Shown: positions 54,083 to 64,000 of the stretch, one piece after another
Numbering within the stretch: position 1 is the first letter of the stretch
How the letters are laid out: each line of letters starts with the position of its first letter
Origin: Ascidia mentula
Lineage: Eukaryota > Chordata > Ascidiacea > Phlebobranchia > Ascidiidae
Assembly (NCBI GenBank): GCA_947561715.1
Contig: OX387201.1
Coordinates: 129,001 to 193,000 of the forward strand
Direction of reading: 5' to 3'
DNA: 64,000 bases
Program-made: the position numbers and the translations under genes
The notes under the pieces: model-generated
Told to the model about the DNA's origin: nothing
The model's input: the letters and a program-made list of their open reading frames with translations, nothing else
The model's database searches: none

Positions 54083-57000
54083 ATGGAAAACACCATTGAG
54101 GTAATGTTACAGCATTTAACATGTTTTCTTAAACGAATTGTTTTGGTTAAAAATAAATAAACATAATTAAATATGTTGTTTTTGGAAGTTAACATGAAAA
54201 ACTGTTTTTAGCAAAATCCTCAGGATGTCATAGAGGCATTGTTTCGATACGATCTTCTACAAAAAGAATCTTCAATCAACAATCCAGAATCACTTGTAAC
54301 AATTGACTCAATATGGATGCTGTTTGTAGCTGCAGAGAAAAAACTCGAAGGAATGCAAATTAATCACACAAAGGAAATGAATGAGGTAGTTTTCTTGACG
54401 TTCCAGTTATAATAAAACTGTTTTTTTTATCCCGAGCGTTGTATTGCAGGAAAGATAGTAAAATATTTGTAGTAAAATTTCTGAAATCTTACATGGAATA
54501 AAATATGTAGATAAATAACAAAATGTAAGAATGGTCTGATTGGATAATTAAAATTTTTAACAATTTGTGAATCTTTTTAGGTTCAGAAGTATGTGGATAA
54601 TGTTCGGACTCTAAGTGAAGAGAGGGATCATCTTCATTCAGAATTTGAACAAGAAAACGAAAAACTTAAATTACAACTTAAAGAAATACAAGAAAAATCA
54701 GGTATAAATATTTACATGTGCAAAATCCATCGAGTTATGGTAATTTAAAATCAAAACATGTGCAGATCTTGGGGCAACAAATAAATACAACATAGTTGCA
54801 TCAAATGATGAAACATTTTTTGTGCTGGAACCAATTGAGTAAAAACGTTCAGTTTTTCCTGAAAAACCCAGTAATTAATTGTAATATTTCAGAACAAGAA
54901 GTTGATGAAATATGCAACATGTGCAAACAGGAAGGATTGGATGAACTTGTCGGGAGTTCCTTCAGTGAACAGGTGGAGAATTTCAACTTCACTGCATATT
55001 GGCAAAAAAATTAATTATGCTTTGAACAAAGTGTAGTTTTAAACTCCGAACATATATTTTGTATATGTTAGAAAGTTCTTCCTTTTTATATGTGAAATGT
55101 ATCATGTTTGTGATGATTGTCAGTTGATAATAAAGATGTGTTTAGATGGCGTACCTGTTGGTCGTCCGATCAACTTTGCTTGATGAAGTGGAAGCTTTAC
55201 AGGAACAACTTCAGGAAGAAAATCAGAAATATAACAAAGCATCAGATCAACTTAAAGTAATTCAAATATTACTCCTTGTCATTGTATAATGTTTACTTAA
55301 AAAAATTTATTGACTCAATTAATTGTGACCAAATAACTTTGTCCTGATTTCATGAGGGGGCAAAAACATGTTGTATTCTGATGCCTAAATTATGGTTAAG
55401 TAAATAAATTTCAACAAACATATTCATAACAACTGTCAAAGAAACAATTGTAATTTTTATGATGAATAATTACTTTAATGGTAACCAGCTCACCTCAGGT
55501 TGTTATCCCGATGTTTCGTCGTGTTGTAGAGTTTTGTTTCGGAGGAAAATGAATTGCAGCAGAGGATGACGGGGGCGATGGCTGAGATGGGTGGAATGGC
55601 TTCAAAACTAACAGAGGCCTTGCAAGAGAGGGACCAACTTAAACAAGAGGTAATTGCTGTACTCCGGTTTTCGAGCAAGATTTTATACAATACAGCCAAC
55701 TTTTTTTGTTAAGGGCAAATGTTTTTGTAAGCAATTTTCGAGCCAATAATATAATTTCTGTGAGCTGCAGACAGATGGCCACTGTTTTGACGCAATGTTA
55801 TTAGACGATATATTAATAAACAGAAAAAAACAAAGATACAAAAATATAAAGAATAATTTCCAGCAAAAAGATGTTTCATTTCAATGGATTTAATAAATAA
55901 ACATGACGTATATTTGTATTTGTTTAAACAAGAAGATATTTTCTGTTTCACGACAGGTTGCTGATCTAACTGCTGCTCTGAATGGAATTAAAACTTTGCC
56001 GTCGGTCGTTGAAGCAAAAGCCGATTCAGTTGCTCACATGAAAGATCTGGAGATGCAGAGGGATTATTACACACAGGAAAATGAGAAGTTAAAAGAGGCT
56101 GCTGACAAAGCAAGGGAACAAGAACAATGCAGTAGATTGGAACTAACCGTCCACATCGAAGGTTCCTGTGCTGCACTTTTATCTTTGTTTGAATTTTTCA
56201 GATGCCTTTGTGTGGTTTTATTTGTGTTGTTTTGATAAAGATTTTTGAAAACAAAACAAATTTGTACTTTTGCAAAATTTTGTGTACATTAGGAACCTTG
56301 TCTGAGGAAATTTGCACTTTTTTAGAATTACAAGAAATGAACAAGAATTTAAAAGAAGTGAATTTTCAATTAAATGAACAACTGAGTGGTTTTATCAGCG
56401 GAAAACCAGAAATTGAAGAAGATCGTTCGGATGTCGTCGCTAATTCACAAAAAATTATTGAAGAAATGCAGTAAGCATGTGGTTAATAATGGGGAATCTG
56501 ATCGCTTTATTCTTTATTTAAACTTTTGAATCATTTTCTTTTTATACCAGGTGTGCATTGACTGAAGAAGAAAAACAGAAGCAGATATATGAAGGAAAAA
56601 TTCAATCATTAAAAGATCGTGTTTCGCAGCTGGAAAAAGTAAGTTACACAAAATAATTACACTAATTTCACAGTTGAGAAACTATGAAATACTGAATTCC
56701 AACTGAGGATATTGGGTGGTGGACAAAGGGTTGCATTGTGCGGGTTTTACAAACAGAACACACTCGAATCAAGTTTTTTAATCAATGACTTTTAATTAAA
56801 ACGTTTCAAGCCATGTCAGTACCCTGAGAAAGCGAAATCAAACTCGTGAGAGCTCATGCAAATATAATTGTTTAACAGTCACTTTCTTATCAAAACAGTG
56901 CTCCAGCAAGTACATTCCTTTGAGGTTTTTTAATTTAAATTGTAAAAAATATACTTCATAAATATTTTGTCACAATCTCATGATAAATTTACTGTTATGA

Positions 57001-60000
57001 ATGTGAATTCTTTCTACACCCAGTCAGCAACAGATTCAAACCAATTCAGTCAACACCAAGCACAACTCTCGGAAGTCAGACGACAATATGATGATCAATG
57101 CCACGAGTTGAAACATTTGAGGGAAATTGTGACTGGCTACGAACGTGAACTGGGGTTGCGCGATAAAGCTGGAAACAGTTGGAAAGAACAACATGAAACA
57201 CAACTAAGAATTGCGACTGATCTGCAAGATAGAAATGCTATTCTTGAGGCTGAACTTACCAAGGTTGGAAGGCAAACCAACTTCTACTTTATTAATTTCA
57301 CTTCAGCTAAACTTGAGGACAAATCCGTAAAGTTGTAACATTTGTAGGTTTGCAGAATTACAATATAAAATAACCTCGTGTCAAAACGCAGTTATTGTAA
57401 AGAAAACATGTTTCGCTAAAATAAGCATCTTCAGTTCTAAAATAAAACGGAAAACAAAAATAAAATGCTGAAAAATAAATGAATGTAAATTTATTTTTGT
57501 TTTCCGTTTTATTTTAGAACTGAAGATGCTTATTTTAGCGAAACATGTTTTCTTTACAATAACTGCGTTTTGACACGAGGTTATTTTATATTGTAATTCT
57601 GCAAACATAAAGTTTCCACCTGTGTCACGACAACAAGTGGCGTTAGAAAAGGTCGATTTCGGAATGAAAATATTGAATGTTGTTATTTGTAGGTTTGGAC
57701 GCAATTAAAAGAAACACTAGAAAAACTGAATGAATCAGAAAGAGAGAGAGGAATCCTACAGCTCAGGATTAAAGATCAAGATGACGGACTGATGAAAAAT
57801 GAGAGATATGAAAATTCTATAGAAGAAATTAACAAACTCAGACTAAAGGTTGACCACAGTAGATATAATTTATTTGTGTCAACATTTTTGTAAATGAGGC
57901 AAAATTTTGTATATTTTACATTGGGATCCAAAATTACTCACGAAGAGTGATTGAAAATAACACTGAATAGATAAGACAGATCCGTCGGTACCACCTTGTA
58001 ACAACAAGGTCATTTCTGCAAACAAATTTTTCTCTCCTGCATTAGGAATAATGTTTTTTTTAATCATAATTAATATCAGTGTTTAAGTGTGGTTTAAACC
58101 ATGTTTAATTGAGTGGTTGTGAAGGTTGATGAACTGAAGGAAAAATTATTTGAAGAAACTTCTGGTACAGAACATAACACAAAGATCATACAAATTGAAA
58201 CTGAACTCAAATTTACGAAAGAACAATTGGAACAGGAGTCCGATGCAAGGTGAAGTTCAACAATTTTGTCGATAAATTTTCATTTGAGAGGATGTTGGAA
58301 TATTTAAGCTCATTTCTCTTTTCCTGGCAACAGACGGGAGCTGGAAGTTGAGCTTGAGAAGAGCAGAAGGGATTTGAACAAAACGAGAGGAGGGGAAGAT
58401 GAAATGAGACAGATGATATCGGAGTTACAGAAGAGAGCTCTCAATGCTGAAGCTCAGATTCTCCTTGTGTCCGGGGAGAGGGATCAAAATAATACTGAAG
58501 TAAGTTTCTCTCATATTTCACTTTCTAATCTACAGATCTTATTCATGTTTGTTTGTGTCAATAATTTAAAACAACCCGGTCCCATGTTGACGTTTAGTTG
58601 ATTCATTCATTCAGAAACAGTTGCCAATTTCTTGCCAAGTTTAAACATGGCAACCCTGGGGTTCTCTATTTATATTCATTTACACTTTGACATGAAAACA
58701 CTGATGTAAAGGCAAGCTTAATATATAAATGTTCTTGTGATTTTTTTCCAGCATTGGCAAAATATGGTTTTGTTCTCACAGAAACTCGTGGCTGAGTTAA
58801 ACCGCACCCAACTCGAAGACGCAATCGAACTTCTTCACTCTAGGATGGAAATATTTGCTGCTCAATCCCGAAACTACGCTGATCGATACAAGAACCTGAA
58901 GTCGAAACACAAGAGCAAGATTCGGCGAATCCGGTAAAAAAACATCCAATTTCAAACTCATGCAGTTTGGTAAAGTGTCCTCTTCGCAAATCTTTGTGCA
59001 CATGACTATTTATAATGTGGAGAGTGCGGGTGAGTTCTTGATCGAGTTTTTATCGTTTAGAGAATTGTTCTTCCTCGAGAGAAGATCCACCACGGAGGAA
59101 ATTGAAGATTTGGAGAGACGTCTTGCATCCGCAGAGGAATCCCTTGGTCGGGAGCTTGCTTGGAAAGAAGAGGCCTCAAATGATGTCCAGAGATCAGAGG
59201 AGGAGAAGAGGGAAGCGATCAACGCCGCGGATGAAGCTTTCAAACAACTTGAACAAAAGTAATTCCATCAGTTTTTTCTGAAACATTAACCAACAATATA
59301 AAATAGCAAAATAAAAACAGGGCCACAGTTTCAACCCTTATTCGTCACATCAGTGCAACCTTGGTGTGACTTACAACGATTTTGTCAGCTAAATAGACCG
59401 CAAGACTTCCACTTTGCAGTGATTATGCAGTCCCTGTTGCCCTTTAGGTAACATACTAGATTTAACCCATGTGGCCAAGCTGAACCTGCAGTGTCGTCAG
59501 GATCTGCCTCACAAAAAAATTTATCCAAATTAGTTTAAGATGCTGCTGCACGCTTTTCTGTTAAAACACAAACTTCAATAATGGTTTTACTCAGGATTTA
59601 TTTCCAACTAACCTGTTGTTTTCATGTTTCACAAAAACTTTTTAACAGTCGAGAGAAAATCTCCGAACTTAGTCACGTGACTGACGAGTTGGACGTTCGG
59701 AATCACAAACTTCAGGTAATTGTTTCACTTTGGTGTAAAGTTTTTTGTTAAAACACAACTTTGTTAATTTCTCCTCCAGAATCAACTCAGTTTGCTCCAG
59801 AAACAGAAACAGGAACTTTCCAAAATCGTTGAAGCAAACAAACAACAACAGAAGGAGGTCGGTTCAAATCATTTTTAAACAAACTTGAGAATTATTGTTT
59901 GAGCAACTTTGTTGCAAATACCTTTCTTTCAAAATTGTTGCCATGACAATCGCTTGTGTAGCTCCGTATTGAAGTAGTTTTGTCACTGGGAATTTTAATA

Positions 60001-60303
60001 TTTCTCATTCAAAACAAAGAAAGTGACAATATGTTGCAGGAACTCAATACTTTACTGAGCAGCCTGAATATGAGTGGGAGTTTGCCTTACATGGGCCAAG
60101 GATCACTTGGCGAATCCGCGGGAAATTACTCTCCAGAATCCGGCGCTGTCAGTTTCGTTTCGCCAATGCTGGAAAACCCGTCGTTTGACCTTGGCAGTAA
60201 AAACACCATACGGGGTGGTGATTCCCCTAAACAGAAACGAAGTTCCCCCTATCTCAACCTTACAGACACAACGAGTCAAACATATGCTTTCAAAAATGTC
60301 TGA
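54083..60303 (+). CDS. Long coiled-coil protein, about 835 residues, 18 exons
   Basis: Exons: 54083-54100, 54212-54385, 54581-54701, 54893-54972, 55146-55256, 55530-55649, 55957-56161, 56326-56470, 56551-56638, 57024-57263, 57693-57848, 58125-58249, 58334-58499, 58782-58933, 59061-59258, 59649-59715, 59780-59857, 60040-60303. All phases agree. The protein is almost wholly heptad-rich, Glu/Lys/Gln-rich coiled coil. It starts with MENTIEQNPQDVIEALFRYD and has a distinctive short block (EVDEICNMCKQEGLDELVGSS) near residue 105, which may be a protein-binding motif. The last 80 residues leave the coiled coil and are Ser/Pro-rich (SPESGAVSFVSPMLENPSF). It is possibly related to the vertebrate CCDC136/CCDC30 group, but that is a guess from memory of the short block. 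The first coding exon (six codons) and the start of the last exon are the least certain parts. Confidence 0.8.
57348..57606. repeat. Long near-perfect palindrome, 117-bp arms, in a coiled-coil gene intron
   Basis: Arm 57348-57464 reads as the reverse complement of 57490-57606, separated by a 25-base A/T-rich loop. I found no mismatch on inspection. The structure sits in the intron between exons ending at 57263 and starting at 57693. No terminal target-site duplication is obvious. Confidence 0.9.
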
Positions 60304-61710
60304 AAAGTACACAAAATATTTGACGAGGTTTTAGTCTTTTGTCTTCAATCAAACTCAGAATTTACTTCAACACAAACTTCTTCACACACAACGTCATATT
60401 TGCACATTGTTGAACTTCCAAGTCTTCCTGGCGTGTTTCCATCGGATTTTGTAAAGCCACAAAATTTTATATTTTTTTAATTTTGTTTATATTTTTATGA
60501 AAATTATATTTTAATAATGTTGACGACGTGTACTTACAAGTGTTACGTAGAAGTGCCCATTTTCTTCAGTGTTTCACATAAAGTTCTCAAAAACTTCTCG
60601 AAACACTGTTCGTTACCAAATCAGATACCTTTCAACTGTGATCTGTCCCAGCATAGAAATCATACGAACAGTGTTCCCGAAGCGGCCACGTTTTGTTTGT
60701 ATTTTGCCACTGAAGATCCAAACCTAACTCTTTCGAAAAAAGTTCTTCTTGTAATTTGAAATTTTGTGACGTCATAAACTCATACGTAGTTTTTATTGGG
60801 TGTTCCCCATGTTACGTACACAACGTTATGTGCTTGCCTCATGGTTACTTCAAATATCCCACTGTGACCAGTATTTAACTTGCTAACCCCACAATAAGTG
60901 ACGTAACAATGTTTTGTATATTGCTTGCCCTTTTTTCTGTTACGTCATACCTCTTTGTTGCGTAATTCGGTACATAGGCGTGTGAAGCACATTTTTTACA
61001 TCAAATTCTAACATTTTTTAATATCTCAACCCAAGTCCTTGGTGCGTAACTTCCAAATAAAATCACCAATATTTAAAACATTTCGATTGTTAAATAATTT
61101 CCTAATCTTCGTTTTGTGAAAAGTCGAACACGTGGCAAACCTGATTTCCAAAAACACCGGAAAACTTTTATTTCTGATCAAACCAACAATGACGTCATAA
61201 TTTAGGCGAAATAGAGGCGTCGAAAAATATGATTTTTATGTTCAGATGAGGCTGTCTGCAGCAAACAGGCGAATAAAATTGAATCAAAACGTGTCAATGA
61301 AGGCAGGTTACAAAACTGCGGTAGAGATTTCGAAACAACGAACATTGGTAGTAGTGAAAGTAGAATGGGGAATCCCCATCATTTTACAGTAAATTGCAAC
61401 AAATTTCTGTCGTTTCCGTTTGTTAGAAGTTTTACAGGGTGAGGGCAACCGCAAACTTGTCTGATTATGAACTGTCCACAAACTTCCACCGACACCGAAG
61501 CGCAAATCCCAAACAACAATTACAAGACTCCATATTGGTAATTAAAACACAGACTACATAAGTACAAATGTTTTGGACAAACGGAACCAAAACATTTTCA
61601 ATGCCTGTGACGTCACAATAAAATAACAGCAGGGGGATTTACCTGAATATCGAATAGAGATTAGTTATGACGCAATAAAAGTGCGTTATCCGTTCTTCAC
61701 ACAAATGTGC
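60304..61710. other. Intergenic region between convergent coiled-coil and TMEM214 genes
   Basis: It holds the 3' UTRs of both genes. TGACGTCA octamers occur at about 60766, 61191 and 61611. No coding sequence or RNA gene was recognised. Confidence 0.45.
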
Positions 61711-63475
61711 TCAAGGTTTTTCTGGCGCCACAAAATCACTGACAACATTCACAATATTTTTCGACCACAGATTTGCTCGGTGAAGAGAGATGGTCAGCTG
61801 ATCAATTATGTCGTCATATGCCTCTGTCCACGTCATCTCGCCACTGTGACGTGATAAAGATTAGTTTCAGTTTCGAACAAAACTCCCCTGTTATTTACCT
61901 GATGAGAGCGGCGAGAAAACGGATTGAATCAGAAAAACTCTCTTTCGTCCACAAAACCATTTTTATTGCACATTTGATGACGTAATCAATTGCTTGTAAC
62001 GTCATCAGGGCGAAGGTACGTAGGATGCTGGAGATCTTTAAACAAACAAACATTGTTACTCCCGACCACAACCGCCCTCTCATCCACCACAACTCACATC
62101 AGTGCTCGCTATTTATCGGGCAACGATAAATATCACCATGGTAACCCAAATAAAATCGACCCAAATTTACCTTGCCAATGACGTCATAAAGTGAGCCTCT
62201 CACAGATTCGGTGATTTCCCACAAATATGAACAGGACGAAGATATTTTTTCACCCAAAACATTTGTGTAAGGCCCAAGAACATCCTTTACGTATTCCCAA
62301 TATATTGGGACGTTTTCTTGGAAAAAACTGAAAAAAGATTTAAAACTTTTATAAACCAATGTTTTTTTTTGTATAAACCAATGTTCAACGGTTTCCGCGA
62401 TAATTAAATATCATAGCGCTACCTAGTGGCAGCGTTGTGACTTCTTTCCAGTCTTTCCCACACATGTGACGTCATAGAAAGTATTCCCTTAGATTCCATG
62501 AACTGGAAAGTTCGAGATTTTTCCCAAACTCCACCGCCCACTGTGACGTCATAATAGACAAGACCCACGCAGACGGCGACCACAGCGACACCAAGTGTCA
62601 GCCACAAACCCCAGTTTCTCGATTGTGAGTGGTCACGTGACACCGTGAGCCGTTCCGACATTTCCTACAAACAATTTAAATATCAGGATGTTTATTTTTT
62701 ATTTTGTTGATTTGTTAAAGTTTTATAACAAAAAAAACAATAGTCATAACTAGGAATGGGACAACCAACTTTTTAAGCCAATTATTCAACCTTTTTGCCA
62801 AAACGAACCATTTTATAAAATCATCGAGTCTGCGGACCCCGCGCTTACATTTACGTTTTGATATTTCGTAAAAAGCAAAGTTTAAAAAGCTGGGCGTGAC
62901 GTAACAAACAGGCAAGTAAGGCAAACATTAAATTTTTGCATTCGGATACGAAATTTTGATGCGAAACCTCGTTTGCGCACCCGGGTAACCACCCAAAGAC
63001 CCCCACGTTGGGAATAATTACTCCAGAATACAGGGGAATACCCAACTCACCTCGCATAAAACCCTGACTTGGTGAAAGTCTTGCTTCGATGTAAGCGGTT
63101 CAGAATTTTTTGCTGCGTCAGAATTCGTGTTGTTGAAAGCACGGATAGTTTCGGCGAAGGGGGTTCCCGGCATCTTTTTCAATGTCAACTTCCAGTCGTT
63201 GTACAAATGTTGCAGAATAAGCCTTCGATAACATGTTACGATCACACTGACGTAATTCTGGGTCACTATTACACACATGGTGGCGCTGTTACTGACGTGA
63301 AATTATTTCTAACAAAACTTCGTGGCGTTCCCAGTAAATATTGAGTTAGCTCGAGAGTTTACCTCGTCCTTGGTAGATTCGAACTGTACAAATTCCTCCA
63401 CAAACTGAAACAATGAGCGTCCGTTGCCAAGCAACCAACTGCTAATGACGTCAGCTCGTCACGTAACTGCTCGCC
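61711..63475 (-). CDS. TMEM214: Transmembrane protein 214, C-terminal part, 5' exons beyond the window
   Basis: TMEM214 is an ER membrane protein reported to anchor procaspase-4 in ER-stress death. Exons: 63475-63363, 63222-63051, 62664-62423, 62327-62171, 62035-61899, 61843-61711, all in phase. The first carries DELTSLAVGCLATDAHCFSL, matching the human block around LTECLTVDPLSASVW. The second matches the QETIQSLKLTN block (FAETIRAFNNTNSD). The third holds a transmembrane segment (LWLTLGVAVVAVCVGLVYYD). The last begins GEMTWTEAYDD, matching human GEVTWDCM, and ends NVVSDFVAPEKP. Only about the last 315 residues are present. Assignment rests on block order and similarity recalled from the human protein. 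Confidence 0.82.
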
Positions 63476-64000
63476 CTGGAAAGTAGGAATCAAAACATTA
63501 GCGCAGACCAAACGTAAGTTACTCGAACCACTGCTATATGACGTCATAGAGCTAACTATTTATCCTTCTTAACCAACATTCAACATTGTTTATATTTATT
63601 TCACAACGGTTACTCCCCAAAACCGCAAAATGAAATTTATAGAATGAGCAATCTCAATGCTCTATGACGTAATAATAACCTAAACCTGACCACATAACCA
63701 TAAGTTACAAATAAACTGTAGGTCAGGAATGCATCGTAAGCCTAACAAAGACTCCAAACATGCGTTAGCGACTCAGACTGAACCAACATCTTGTGCAACA
63801 AATCTCAGTGTGTTTTACTGAAGGTTTGGTTAAAGTTTCGGTCGCTATTCAGACAATCTATGGAAGGAATCGACACTTTCCACACAATCGACTCCAAAAC
63901 CCATTGAAAGCATCGAGCAGAGAGTTTGGGGCAGGAATTTCCTGTTTAAAGTTGGTTGAAATGAAAGTACAGAAGGGCGTAAGACAGAATGCATCACCAA
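63476..64000 (-). other. Right edge of window, probably a TMEM214 intron
   Basis: The exon starting at 63475 is preceded by a good acceptor (ctttccag), so the gene continues to the right. No earlier TMEM214 exon could be recognised before the window ends. Confidence 0.4.

Overview
This window is nuclear DNA from an animal, most probably an ascidian tunicate of the genus Ciona. The evidence is short A+T-rich introns with GT..AG ends, dense genes on both strands, deeply conserved animal genes (HDAC1/2, BLTP2/KIAA0100, SURF1, an acyl-protein thioesterase, TMEM214), and a family-9 glycosyl hydrolase gene of the kind tunicates and some other invertebrates carry. The species is inferred, not proven. 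All exon models were built by hand from splice sites, reading phase and family knowledge; no search was run.

Layout, left to right. 69-2596 (+): the linker and catalytic-domain region of a GH9 cellulase-like gene whose catalytic acids appear replaced. 4320-7700 (-): a receptor with many LDL-receptor class A repeats and a 7TM domain, interrupted by one in-frame TGA; decayed pieces of a second copy lie at 8466-8683 and 9871-9999. 10213-26043 (-): a complete bridge-like lipid transfer protein 2 gene (about 45 exons, about 2,480 residues). 26709-46528 (+): a class I histone deacetylase whose catalytic exons (26709-30542) and acidic-tail exons (45688-46528) are separated by a 15.1-kb intron. That intron holds two complete multi-exon genes in the same orientation (33699-35556 and 39403-44481). 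Both encode single-pass receptor-like proteins, and a third of similar build (46753-48892, -) lies just beyond the HDAC 3' end.

50025-51819 (-): acyl-protein thioesterase with a GC-AG intron. 52188-53033 (-): an intronless SURF1. 54083-60303 (+): a coiled-coil protein in about 18 exons, one intron of which holds a near-perfect palindrome with 117-bp arms. 61711-63475 (-): the C-terminal six exons of TMEM214, whose 5' part lies beyond the window.

The main points of interest are the nested receptor genes inside the HDAC intron and the three-gene receptor group they form, the GH9 gene with substituted catalytic residues, the premature stop and partial duplication in the LDLa receptor, and a very strong, patchy excess of the palindromic octamer TGACGTCA. 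The BLTP2 and HDAC genes start back to back, as do SURF1 and the coiled-coil gene, so both pairs may share a promoter region.
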